This document shows positions 47,801-57,301 of a stretch of DNA of 64,000 bases, in pieces. This stretch comes from Ostrinia nubilalis (Eukaryota; Arthropoda; Insecta; Lepidoptera; Crambidae): NCBI RefSeq assembly GCF_963855985.1, contig NC_087107.1, positions 8,618,001 through 8,682,000 on the forward strand, read 5' to 3'. The stretch's first letter is position 1. Every line of letters starts with the position of its first letter. The translations under genes were made by a program, and so were the position numbers. Under the pieces are notes generated by a model. It saw only the letters and a list, made by a program, of their open reading frames with translations. It did no database searches and was not told where the DNA came from.

Positions 47801-50800
47801 ATAAAAACTCTTTTACAAATTTCACCCAAATGACATTATTCATAAGGCTGAGAATATGAATTAAGGTTCGGCCAAACCATCGCGATCACACGCGATCAGC
47901 CGGCGTGCAGCGATGGCGATCAATGCATTTAAGTCTGGTCGCCATCGCTGCACGCCGGCTGAACGCGCGTGATCGCGTTGGTTTGGCCGAACCCTTAAGT
48001 ACACGCAGCATGACAGGGTAAAACCAAATTTCAAAATAAATAAACAATATCCTCAATACATACCTGATGCAGAGCCACGACATAGGCTTTCACGAATTTC
48101 AACCAAATGGCATTATCAATAAGGTCGAGAATATAATTAAGTACTTACGGAGCATCACAGGGTAAATCCACATATAAAAAAAATCTCAATACATACCCGG
48201 TGCAGCGCGACGACATACGCCTTCACGAACTTCAACCAAATGACGTTGATCATAAGGTTGAGAATATCCACTAAGTACACGTGGAGCATGCCAGGGTAGC
48301 ATTTAGGCTGGGAGCTCATAGGCATGTAGTCAATGAACACGTTGTTTCTGTTTCTTAGGATGAGCGGGAACGGATAGAAGCCGTGGGTCCCAAGGTTGAT
48401 GACCAGGAGGAACGGTTCTAGCCAGGGCCAGTCGATGCTTGCGAGCTGAAAAAAGGATTAACAGGTTAATAGACTGTACTATTCGTTCGTTCGTTCGTTC
48501 GTTTCAGCCGAAAGACCACTGGACCACTGGAGGCCTTTGTCCACTGCTGGACAAAGGCCTCCCCCAAGGATTTCCACAAAGACCGGTCCTGCGCCGCTTG
48601 CATCCAGGTACCTCCCGCGACCTTCACCAGATCGTTGGTCCACCTAGTGGGAGGCCTGCCCACGCTACGTCTTCCAGCTCGTGGTCGCCACTCAAGAACT
48701 TTCCTGCCCCAGCGGCCATCAGCGTAGGAGAACCAGAGTGACTGACATAGCCCGCAGAATCGCTAAAATCAAGTGGCAGTGGGCGGGGCACATAGTTCGA
48801 AGACTGTACTATTATTCATAAAATATATTTATTTGTACTTTAAATTTCTCTAATTCTCTATAAGAACTTCAGGCCGTTAATAATCTCAATATTTTGTTAT
48901 TAATTAGAAATTAATTAAATGTTTACTATCCACGTAATTACTTCATTTACTTATGTAATGTCAAACACTTTTTAATGAACGTGCTATTTGTAAATGTGTG
49001 TCAATGTGTCTTATCAATCATTTTACATATTATGTTTATATTTATGTTATTTATATTATTTACAACCACTTCTGGTTTATCTATCTATCTTGACATAATT
49101 ATTATTTACTTATTATAGTTCAATAGTATTAGTAGTTCCTGTTGTATTTTTATATTGACTAGGTTACTACAACATGCCTACTGGATGGGTAAAATGGGAG
49201 GTCGGGACAACTTCATTTTTGTGGCACTCACTCTCGTACTGGTTTAGACTGGTTTGCAATTATTGGCGATATCTTGTCCTTTGTTTTCTGCTCTTATCTT
49301 TTTTTTTGCCACCTTGGTACTTACATTAGTTACTAACGATCGTATTCACAAACATTACTATGAGGTCTTACAGTACGCGTGGACGCAAAGGGTGACACAC
49401 GAACCAATCATAGAGCTCTATTCAACGTTGTGCGTTCGATTAGCTGCTTCACTTAAGCAAGTTTGTGAATACGGACGGGTGTTATAACTCTTGTAAATGA
49501 TAATACTAACCGAATCCTCATCGACATCACACTGGAATCCATTCGACACAATGGCGACGATGGCGATATGACACGCTATATCCACAATGCTAGCGATCTG
49601 AAACAAATCGCACGGATCATTGATTCACTATTGTTGTATTGTGAAGTATTCTCCATTCACTGAAAGATAGAATAATGTTCAATCAAAAATATGTGAGAGC
49701 ATATTTGAACCTGCGTATTGTTTATTATATGTAGGTACTAGTACGTAATCGTATAGTTTAAAATTGCATTCGATTGAACGATAATTTCTGATTCGATCGC
49801 GCAGGGAAACTCCGAGAATAGCCCGCTCCATCGCCCTTTGTGTGATACGAGCCTTCTTATGAGGCCCATAGTAAGCGACCTCGTCTCAGATCCGTATACC
49901 ATCACTGGCAACACACATTGGTCAAAGACTTTTGACTTGAGACACTGCGGTATTTCGGACGTGAGTATATGGCGAAGCTTCCCGAACGCTGCCCATCCGA
50001 GTTGGATTCGACGATTGACCTCTTTCTCGTGACGTATATAAAACGACAAAAAGAATCAGATTTTCTATCAAGAATGGTCGAAATAATGAACTTGAACTAA
50101 AGATGGTTTAGGTTTGTATCTATCTGCGCTTGACTTGGCTGGAGCTTGGAGAGACTAATACGAGCCGAGCATTTATTCATAAGTATTCTTTATTATACGT
50201 GTACACTGTACACGTACATTAACTATTCTCAATCGGTTTAATAACCGATAATAAGGTAATCAAATTCAACATTCATTGAGGAAATTCTTGCAACAATAAA
50301 AGTCAACTGTGGCTGATACCGGCTCCCGGTATAAAACCGACAAAAACTGGTATATTAAAAAAAAACGTTATCAGATCTCACGTAGAGCCCAGTTTCTAAC
50401 TCTACACGCCCTAACTCTTTAATACAGTGTGAGTCACGTTAAAGTGTACATATGAAAATAGATGAAACTAGACCTATTTTTATCGACAAAAAAGTGGTCA
50501 AAATTTTTTTGAGATTTTTTTTTAATTTTTTATAGATTTTTTTTCTTTCAAGTACTTATTGTAAAGAAAACGTAATAACTTTTAAACTAAGAGGTATATC
50601 CTGATAAAATAAAAACAGTAATAATGATAAATAACAGACGATACTAAAAAAATACATGAAATACTCAGAAAATGCCAACAAATAATAAAAAATGATACTT
50701 TTTGAAAAAAATCTGCTTAAAAATTCGTGTTTTTTTGGTTATTTGACAAATTTCTCCAAAAAATGCCCCTATAAAAGGTAGTTTTTATTACTTTGAATTA

Positions 50801-51994
50801 TTCTCTATCGTATTATCTTTGTAAAACCAAAAATCGCATGTCTCTATCCCTATCACAACATTTGCTATGATCGTTTGAACTAAGCCTCTCCGGGCGCGCC
50901 ATTCAACGCTTCGCTAACAACGAAACTGAAAATGGCTCTAGATTTGTAATTTTGATAAAGACAAGTTAGATTTCAAGTAAAAACAAAAGATTTCGTTCGA
51001 AGTAAAATAAGCATTTTAGTTAATATTAAAATTGTCCCTACCTGTAGAGGAGAATAATGTTGTGGTAGGCCTTTGTTCAAACTATCATAGCAAATGTTGT
51101 GATAGGGATAGAGACATGCAATTTTTGGATTTACAAAGGTAATACGATAGAGAATAATACAAAACAATAAAAACCACCTGTTATAGGGGCATTTTTTGGA
51201 GAAATTTATTAAATAACCAAAAAAACACGAATTTTTAAGCAGATTTTTTTCAAAAAGTATCATTTTTTATTATTTGTTGGCATTTTTTGTGTATTTTATG
51301 TATTTTTTTAGTATCGCCTGTTATTTAGCATTAATACTGTTTTTATTTTATCAGGATATACCGCTTAGTTTAAAAGTTATTACGTTTTCTTTACAATACA
51401 TAATTGGAAGAAAAAAAATTCTATAATTTTTTAAAAAAAATCTCAAAAAAATTTTGACCTCTTTTTTGTCGATAAAAATAGGTCTAGTTTCATCTATTTT
51501 CATATGTACACTTTAACGTGACTCACACTGTATAAGCCCTTCACAAACTCTATCAACCTTAGTCAAAATAAAACCAGAGTAAATACAAATGAGTAGATGA
51601 TGAAATGACCTACTCATTTGTATGTCATCTTCATAGGCGCAACCACGACTGGCTCCCCGCTAATCCACGCTAAATTTTGTCAGTGTGTGCGTGCGCGCCG
51701 CATACGTATTGGCGCGCTCACATACAAACCGCGCCCGTGCGTTTCTATGAAGATGACCTACTCATTTGTATTTACTTTGATAAAACTAAGTCTCGAATCA
51801 AAAATATTATGATTTTTTATGAACATTTAAATTATCATCCATACCGATAGTTTCGTGTTTTAGTTAATTTTGTTGATTAATCATTTTGGTCTTAAATTAG
51901 TTAATAACAGTTAAATACTTACCAAATTCATGTATCCTATGAGGAAACATTTTATCCGGAGGTTGTTGCACCACCGACTGGTCACTGTAGTCAT
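44652..51994 (-). CDS. Four-helix membrane protein with PPPY tail motif (LAPTM4/5-like), complete
   Basis: Exons on the minus strand: 51994-51923, 49597-49511, 48445-48197, 45884-45743 and 44872-44652. All phases close and give 256 residues. ATG at 51994-51992 is preceded by CCA AT with A at -3, and the exon has an acceptor at 52001/52002, so a 5' untranslated exon lies further upstream. Hydrophobic segments are at about 16-41, 105-124, 144-160 and 175-197, with a weaker one at 60-72. Residues 212-215 are PPPY, followed by a Glu/Lys-rich tail ending PVVKV. Small multi-pass proteins with PPxY tails such as LAPTM4/5 sit in lysosomal membranes and bind Nedd4-type WW domains; that role is inference. 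Insect septate-junction four-helix proteins are an alternative family. Confidence 0.8.
45045..45402 (+). mobile_element. Retroelement 3' end with TTTC tail (tentative)
   Basis: AT-rich sequence ending GCCAAAATAAAGTTATTTTC then (TTTC)n. An AATAAA signal 15 bases before a simple tail suggests a retrotransposed 3' end in the + orientation; no coding part is recognisable. Confidence 0.4.
45405..45712 (-). pseudogene. RTE-type LINE C-terminal fragment, ATGATG-tailed family
   Basis: Minus-strand pieces SLRDRIRNEEI and the C-terminal motif region match the 61788-63470 element. Here the usual order is altered: the fragment ends at CGGATGATGATGATGATG on the right and begins at AACATAGGCCTCCCCC on the left. 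It lies in the fourth intron, immediately past the 45743 donor. Confidence 0.75.
45743..45884 (-). CDS. Membrane-protein gene, fourth coding exon
   Basis: The acceptor is TACTTTCAG before AAAGACCCAG, the donor TTGGTGAGTATT. The 142-base exon encodes KDPEPMRMFFGLSVVKLVLQ (helix 3) and EAYWFVKLFDI, the start of helix 4. An RTE fragment ends about 30 bp beyond the donor. Confidence 0.88.
46376..47664 (+). mobile_element. mariner element, 1289 bp
   Basis: TA duplications at 46374-46375 and 47665-47666. The left end CGAGGGCTGCACTAAAAG and the inverted right end CGAGGGCGGCACTGAAAA form TIRs of about 28 bp with four mismatches. Size and single ORF are typical of mariner. It inserted in the intron between the 48197 and 45743 exons, opposite in orientation to the host gene. 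Confidence 0.93.
46549..47589 (+). pseudogene. mariner transposase, D34D type, frameshifted C-terminus
   Basis: 346 codons from ATG. An N-terminal helix-turn-helix (TIYRWFAEFQRGR, DDPRQGRPK) is followed by WIPHSL, then SGDESWIYAYEP (first Asp), HHDNASSHTA (second Asp) and PPYSPDLSPNDFY, whose Asp follows the second with 34 residues between: the mariner D34D triad is complete. After SSPEK near 47472 the frame shifts: the +1 frame gives VDAYKTAILETQTSEWNG, and a second shift near 47560 returns a GEYF-type terminus. The recorded ORF end (CQISRRIF) is therefore out of frame and the enzyme is probably inactive. Confidence 0.9.
47796..48170 (-). pseudogene. Two degenerate tandem copies of the third exon's 3' half
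   Basis: Copy at about 48051-48165: minus strand TTTGGTTGAAATTCGTGAAA then GCCTATGTCGTGGCTCTGCA and the donor CAGGTATGTATTGAGG parallel exon 48197-48445, with a 1-bp deletion and so no open frame. Copy at about 47796-48022: ATTTGGGTGAAATTTGTAAA, lacking the last 24 coding bases and donor, and split by a MITE at 47865-47994. Intron-side CTCAATACATAC is repeated too, so the duplicated unit covers exon end plus intron start. Confidence 0.8.
47865..47994. mobile_element. 130-bp hairpin MITE with TTAA duplication
   Basis: TTAA at 47861-47864 and 47995-47998. GGTTCGGCCAAACC at the left is matched by GGTTTGGCCGAACC at the right; AGCCGGCGTGCAGCGATGG and its inverse extend the stem. The empty site is visible in the neighbouring exon copy (ATAATTAAGTAC at about 48135), confirming the insertion. 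Confidence 0.9.
48197..48445 (-). CDS. Membrane-protein gene, third coding exon
   Basis: A 249-base phase-0 exon; acceptor CCTTTTTTCAG, donor CGGGTATGTATT. It encodes LASIDWPWLEPFLLVINLG, a loop with one Cys (SQPKCYPGM) and helix 2 (VDILNLMINVIWLKF). Two degenerate copies of its donor-side half lie directly downstream (47796-48170). Confidence 0.88.
48484..48800 (-). mobile_element. 5'-inverted RTE-type LINE insertion
   Basis: Flanked by AGACTGTACTATT at 48471-48483 and 48801-48813. From 48484 to about 48725 it is minus-strand: (CGAA) tail and GRPPTRWTNDLVKVAGG, DGRWG further up. From about 48728 to 48800 the sequence turns to the + strand and encodes VTDIARRIAKIKWQWAGHIV, the segment that normally precedes DGRWG. 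Inversion of the 5' end within one target duplication is the mark of twin priming. The left duplication begins 26 bp from the exon edge at 48445. Confidence 0.9.
48814..49333. other. Intronic spacer
   Basis: Very AT-rich intron sequence; nothing recognised. Confidence 0.4.
49334..49484. mobile_element. TTAA-type MITE (CGCCCGT family), copy 2
   Basis: CGTATTCACAAACATTACTA, GCGTGGACGCAAAGGGTGAC and GCTGCTTCACTTAAGCAAG match copy 1 (25269-25404) in inverse orientation. Its flanking TTAA has eroded. Confidence 0.75.
49511..49597 (-). CDS. Membrane-protein gene, second coding exon
   Basis: An 87-base symmetrical phase-0 exon; acceptor TTTGTTTCAG, donor GTTAGTATT. It encodes IASIVDIACHIAIVAIV, the rest of helix 1, and the acidic loop QCDVDEDS. 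It could be skipped without a frameshift, but this would remove most of helix 1. Confidence 0.85.
49775..50043 (-). pseudogene. RTE-type LINE internal fragment, ATGATG-tailed family
   Basis: Minus strand: EKEVNRRIQLGWAAFGKLRH, then EIPQCLKSKVFDQCVLPVMV and SLTMGLIRR, followed by a frameshift to SLRDRIESEI-like. This corresponds to the region after the reverse transcriptase core in 61808-62830, but lacks the 3' tail. It lies in the first coding intron. Confidence 0.85.
50425..51530 (+). mobile_element. 1.1-kb giant foldback element, copy 1
   Basis: TA at 50423-50424 and 51531-51532. Left arm 50425-50880 and right arm 51077-51530 are near-perfect inverted repeats of about 455 bp, beginning CAGTGTGAGTCACGTTAAAG. 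The loop (about 196 bp) holds CCGGGCGCGCCATTCAACG, here on its left side. Terminal CAGTG plus TA suggests a Tc1-like origin. ORFs in the arms are mirror images of each other. Confidence 0.9.
51578..51776. mobile_element. MITE with AGTAAATACAAATGAGTAG ends
   Basis: AGTAAATACAAATGAGTAG at the left is answered by CTACTCATTTGTATTTACT at the right; GTCATCTTCATAGG and CTATGAAGATGAC form a second inverted pair, with a short extra copy of ACCTACTCATTTGTAT at 51608. Confidence 0.75.
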
Positions 51995-52001
51995 ATTGGC
52001 A
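51923..52001 (-). CDS. Membrane-protein gene, first coding exon
   Basis: The acceptor is ATTTTTCAG before TGCCAATATG, the donor GTAAGTATTT. Of two open frames only the one starting ATGACTACAGTG joins in phase with the next exon: MTTVTSRWCNNLRIKCFL then IGYMNL, the start of helix 1. The other frame (QYDYSDQSVVQQPP) would break the phase and is rejected. The seven bases before the ATG are 5' UTR. Confidence 0.78.
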
Positions 52002-52208
52002 CTGAAAAATATGTACAATTATTTGAAATTCGACTTCAAATATTTTATTCAGTACATAGGCCCTTTCCAGGGCACTTATACACGTCCCAAATATGGCTTG
52101 CCCTATGTGGTAATCGGGACAACATATGGGCTGGTGCTGAGAAGAAGTGGCGAAAGAAACACAGTCACCTTTGTCAGCCTCTTTTTCAATAAAATTGAGT
52201 AATTCATA

Positions 52209-52727
52209 CAGGGTGGAAACGATAAGTGGTCTCACTCGATTATTTCTAAACTATACAAGATATCAAAAAACTAGTTACTGATCCTGAAAGTGCTTCATGA
52301 TGCCTATCATACGCTATCAAAAATAGGTTACAGAATAAACTGGATCTATTAAAAAATTCAATGTTTCCATTTTCCATACATTTAATACTATCACAGTCAT
52401 GGTACTCATTTCTTGATATTATAGCAAGTAAAGCCTAAAACTAATGTTTTCCATAAAAATTAAATAAGAATGGAAAGTATGAGTTTATTTAAAGTTTATT
52501 TTTTTTTTTTTTTAAATATACTTATAATATTCTGTGGTTTGCATACATGGAAGCTGGAAACATTGAATTTTCGAATAGTTCCAGTTTATTCTATAACCTA
52601 TTATATTGGTACCATTTGAAAGAGATCGTGAAGCACTTTCAGGATCAGTAGCCAGTTTTTCGATGTATTGTATAGTTTAGAAATAATCGAGTGAGATCAC
52701 TTAACATTTCCACCCTGTTTACATGAC
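52209..52727. mobile_element. 519-bp inverted-repeat element, CAGGGTGGAAA ends
   Basis: CAGGGTGGAAACGATAAGTG at the left and CACTTAACATTTCCACCCTG at the right. TCGATTATTTCTAAACTATA and GATCCTGAAAGTGCTTCA are repeated inverted further inside, so each arm is at least 110 bp. TA precedes the left end only. Confidence 0.8.
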
Positions 52728-52872
52728 ACGCAAAAAATCTGTGATAGTAATATAGACCAATCCACACTAATTTGTGTGCCTAAATGAAAAAAAAGTATGT
52801 TTGTTGTGTTTCTAAGCGTATATTACTGAACCAATTTCGAGCACTCTGAAATAAATAAAAAATATCTTTATT

Positions 52873-53345
52873 TGAGACTAGCGGCCGCCCGCGACTTCTA
52901 CGCGTGGATCTCGTTTTACCCCCTTCATCTATCTTACGCGGTTTAGATTTTTTCATACAAATGTTTTTTCCAGCTAACTCCCATTCCCGTGGGAATTTTG
53001 CAATATCCTGTTGTAACTAAGCTTTCAGTTTACTATGATACCTGCATGCCAAATTTCAAGCGTCTACCTTAGCCGTTTTATATTTTTCATACAAAAGGAT
53101 TTTCCCGCTAATTCCCGTTCCCGTGGGAATTCCTAAGTACCTATACTAAAACCTGCCCAGGAGTACGAAGAATATTAATTGTACCAAGTTTTGTTAAAAT
53201 CCGTCGATTAGTTTTTGTTTCTATAAGGAACTCAACATACAGACAGACAAAAATTTTACTGATTGCATTTTTGGCATAGTATCGATTACTAATCACCCCC
53301 TGATGTGTAGTTATTTTGAAAATATATTTCATGTACAGAATAGGC
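52873..53345 (+). mobile_element. Lepidopteran LINE/SINE-like repeat
   Basis: ACTAGCGGCCGCCCGCGACT to ATATATTTCATGTACAGAAT. The unit TTCCCGTGGGAATT with its preceding CATACAAA stretch occurs twice (about 52950-52997 and 53080-53132). The right part CACCCCCTGATG and TTATTTTGAAAATATATTTC recurs at 57755-57905. Confidence 0.6.
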
Positions 53346-53746
53346 TAGTTTCTAAAAAAAATTTTATAGTCCGTCAATTTTAATATAAAAAAATATTGGA
53401 CACGTATATTTTTAATTTTCAATCAAATAAATAATTACAAAGTTATAGTGCGTTGAAGTTCCGCGCGACGTCACAAAGTGCTGCACTTTTACGCACTCAC
53501 TGACGTCACGGGCCTTTTCTTTAGAACTTTGGCACGCTTTATCTCTTTACATTTTCATTAGTTTTAAAAAGTGAAAAATACGTGTCGAGTAGTTTTTGAT
53601 TAGCTAACTGACGGACAAATTAAAACTCTTGCTTTTTTACCCAGGAAACATCCCTATTGATCTGTCTACAGATTTATTATAAGTACCTATTAGTTTTTAT
53701 CCACGGCTTCGCCCGCGTGAAATTAAAGTCACAGAACATAATAAAT

Positions 53747-54498
53747 GGGTCCGTGGCCGAGTCCCCCAGTGTTCGACGCACCCGTGGTCGACGCCCCCGA
53801 TTTATATAAATTTAATATCATACTTTTTTCGGCTTTTGCACTAAGTACAGTCAACAAAAACTAATGACAAAACAATGATTTTGCATGTTAACTGTTGGTG
53901 TACTAAAAAGTAAAAGATGTGATTTAATTCCTATTAATTGTTGTTTTTGTTATTATTCCAAAAAATAAAATTTTGTATTTTTTGTTGTAAATACTTAAAA
54001 CTTTTACAATTTAAACTTTTATTTGTAGTTAGTTAACTAAATGTAGAGAGAGTAAGTTATATTAAGGACTGATTATTTAATTGTTATTAACTTTGAAGAC
54101 AGATTGTTATAATTATTTTGATTAGGTAAAACGATTTACATGTTATTATAGGTACTGGATACCTTTAGGTAATCAAAACTGTGATTTAACAATATTGTTA
54201 TCTAGAGATTTTATGAGACAAATATTTTGGTTTTATTAATAAATAATTATAAATAACTAAGACTTTTCATGAATTGAAACTGCATACAAAATAAAACCAA
54301 TCATTTTTTGTAGGTATCACTATGGTAAAATATATTAAACATTTATTTTGTACGATCAGTAGGTACAAATATTTCTTCGTTTATAAACATTTTTGTGCCT
54401 GACTGTAAATTTGATTAAAAATTGCTTCAAATAAATTTAACTGATCGGGGGCGTCGACCACGGGTGCGTCGAACACTGGGGGACTCGGCCACGGACCC
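53747..54498. mobile_element. Element with perfect 55-bp terminal inverted repeats
   Basis: Both ends read inward from GGGTCCGTGGCCGAGTCC through GTTCGACGCACCCGTGG to CGACGCCCCCGAT without a mismatch in 55 bases. Flanks TAATAAAT (53739-53746) and TTATAAAT (54499-54506) match at 7 of 8. The roughly 640-bp interior is extremely AT-rich and noncoding. Perfect TIRs with GC-rich ends imply recent activity; the superfamily (hAT or P-like by target size) is unsettled. Confidence 0.88.
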
Positions 54499-54506
54499 TT
54501 ATAAAT

Positions 54507-55417
54507 TAAAGTCTTATTATTAAATGTTATTCTGATGTAATAAACAAGAATACTTTTAAGTTTCATCGGAATATCCGTTTAGTTGGACTTGAAAGAGTAA
54601 CGAATATCCACATATTCTTACTCGAGTTTATGGATGATGACTGGATAATGAAATCGAAATTATATTTAGTCGTCAGATATAAAAAAAAAATTTGGACATG
54701 TATTTTTTTATTATTTTTTCATTATCGAATAATAAATTAGAGTATATTGAGTTGAAATGTCGCGTCGTCACTTTTGAGTTAAAAAAATTACTCAATCGTG
54801 ACGTAACGCGTCATTTCAACTCGATGTAGCACTGTTATTATTTAATTATGAAAGAAAATAAGAAATAGGAGTAATATTTTCTAATTATTATCTGTCTGAC
54901 GGACAATTGATTAAAATTTTGTCATCTAGACTAGTTATTCTAGTGGTGGTCTAAAAGGATAGACCACCTTTCAAAAATTTGTATTTATTTAAATCTTGTT
55001 TCACATTATCACCATTGTAACTAGTCGTCTCGAGGTGGCTATCAAGTTTAGGAAAAAAGCAAATGATATCGCGAGCTAAATCAGAACAACGCCATCTAGT
55101 GAAAATATTTGTAAGCGTTAACTTCTGTTCACGACGCTGTTTCTGCTAGGGGCACTTTTACCTTTAGCAGGCCTGTTCATCTCCGCGAGTTTACATCAAA
55201 AACAAAACACGCACGATGGCCCACCTACAGGATACTATTCAACAAGGCCTCACATACGAGCGAACATTGACTCACGCACGCGTATTCTTGTGTATGATGG
55301 AAGAAAATAAAGAATACTGTGCAGTATTTAACTGCCTAAATTGTGCAGGACGACTACAAATCGGCCGAGCGGAACCGTAAAAATATCAAAAGAAGCCGCA
55401 GTAAATACATATACGTA
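54507..55417. other. Unassigned spacer
   Basis: TATCCGTTTAGTTGGACTTG and AAGAGTAACGAATATCCACA at 54565-54615 belong to a LINE/SINE-like tail that continues the repeat left of 53747. The remainder is unassigned. Confidence 0.45.
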
Positions 55418-56598
55418 GGGTAATTGCGCCGGTTTTCCGTCCAGCTCCTGTTTTCGTCCATTTGACCGACTTGCCACAAACAAATACGGAAAATTAGAAT
55501 ACGAACCTAACTTTCCGTGCAAGTTTGGACTTGTTACAATCTATAATATCTAAGTAACAGTTCTGCCTGCATGAAAATGTAATTTAACAAGTAATAACTC
55601 CAAAAAAATCTACGGAAGTTGCTGCTACACACAGGTGAATGGAAAACGTCGTCAAGTTAGAAAAAAAAACGTGCAGGTAGGGAACTTTCATGGTATCTTT
55701 AATTATTGTTTTAGCTACTTTACGTAATGTTTTTGGCACGTATATCTAATTATTAGCATAATAAACACTATTTTAAGGGTTTATTAAAGTTTTTGTATAG
55801 AAAACTTAGATAATTAAGTGGACTAATACTAGCATAACAATTTTGCAAGATTTTGGTTTTCGTCCACGTGGACGGAAACCCTGACACCTAGTTAATATTT
55901 TTAATAATCATTTTACTTCAATGGACCTACAAAATACAATGTTTTTTCTTCCAATATGATCTTTATTGCTATTACATTAAACATTTTAGTTTACGTCCAC
56001 TTTTTAACATTGATAAACCCATAAAAACCGTTAAAAAGATGTGGACGAAAACAAAAAACAGCTTTAAACGTTGTTGTGTTTTCGTCCATGACGTCATGAG
56101 CAAGCACTGGGGTGGACGAAAACCAAAATTAGCTATTCCTGTAGATTAGTTTTCGTCCATTTGTCCTTCGACCTATTGCAATATTTTCCTAAATTTAGGT
56201 AAGAAACTTATTTAAATCTTTTTGATATTATTTGAAAGCTAACAAAATTACCTTTCAAATGATATACCACAATCCATAGTTACTGTATTGTAGAATTGGT
56301 TTTAAGCTAATAATTCAACTGCACCCTTTTTTCTACACAGTGGTCGAAAACTAGCGTACACTAGGACGAAAACTGATTTTTTTGGACGAAAACTAGTGAA
56401 ATCTCCTCTTTTGCATAAAATATTTTTTATAAAAAAACCCGTGGTATTTACTTATTGTCATATAATATTAACGTAAAGTAGACTATATAAGGACTAAAAT
56501 GACATATGATACATATGAGTAAGGGTATTTTAAGATATTCATTTCGCATCACAAAGTTGGCAACTCCGATAATTGGACGAGAACTAGCGCACTTACCC
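55418..56598. mobile_element. TA-flanked element with an array of TTTTCGTCCA motifs
   Basis: TA at 55416-55417 and 56599-56600 brackets GGGTAATTGCGC and its inverted partner GCGCACTTACCC. About twelve copies or near copies of TTTTCGTCCA lie inside on both strands (about 55432, 55452, 55858, 55870, 55993, 56041, 56088, 56113, 56150, 56341, 56364, 56382, 56572). No ORF of note in 1181 bp. TA target and GGG-start TIRs match the pogo-like element 27726-28677 in design. Confidence 0.78.
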
Positions 56599-56610
56599 TA
56601 CCTATAGATA

Positions 56611-57301
56611 TGTAATAAATCATCGGCGCTCGGCAAGTACATCAAAAGACAGAGACAGCGCGAGCGCGCAAAGGACAGCGATAGCACGCGCGCCCGCAAT
56701 AACCGCCCTTAGCGCATACGCAATAAGGCTCATATCCGGAGGCCTTATAGTTTGTTTACGATTCCCGCGAGTTCGAGTAAGTACTTGCGTATTCCCGAAT
56801 ACGGGCGGACCGCGTATGTTTCTAGAAAATAGGCGGGATTTTATGGGTATATAAACCGGCTGCCGGGCCGCACCAAGCATAGTCTTCTCTAATCAACCGA
56901 AGTGAATAGTCTCAAGACAGTCTACTCAAGAGTCTCAAGAGCGCATAGTGAAGATAGTGAATAGAAGAACGACTACAGCATAGACCTCGGACACCGTATA
57001 GCATCGCGACTTCGGATACCGTATTGACCGGACTCCTACAGCGTGTGACATCGACCGCACCGTGTTCACCGTTTATAGCGTCACACCGCACATAGTATAG
57101 AAGCCACGAGGTACGAAGACGTGGCAACGATCCACCACCGATTATAGTATAGTAGTGCAGCGATTGGAGACACCGTCAGCGGAGCTTCTACAGTCTACAG
57201 TCCACCGCTCTCCGTTCACCGCATCCGTACAGCCCACTCCGCTCATTCACTCCAGTCAACGATTATCTGGCCTCCGATAGTTCCATACAGTTTTCTAGCC
57301 A
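56611..57301 (+). promoter_or_regulatory. Promoter-like block, possibly a solo LTR
   Basis: GGGTATATAAACCGG (TATA box at about 56851) lies about 30 bp before GCATAGTCTTC; the next roughly 450 bases contain no ATG and are rich in CACCG and ACAGTC words, ending in a hairpin (ATTATCTGGC/GCCAGATAAT) and AATAAA. TG at 56611 and CA at 57301 with GATA on both sides would fit a solo LTR, but 4-bp matches can be chance. No retroviral-type coding sequence is present. A real + strand promoter with an unknown gene to the right is the alternative. Confidence 0.4.

Noticed and set aside
51923..52001. Alternative frame QYDYSDQSVVQQPP in the same exon
   Set aside because: It leaves phase 1 at the donor, whereas the next exon needs phase 0; the ATG-containing frame joins correctly and gives a continuous membrane helix.
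51930..52202. + strand ORF of 90 codons (MYPMRKHFIRRLL...)
   Set aside because: It is antisense to the first coding exon of the membrane-protein gene, which has proper splice sites and phases on the other strand.
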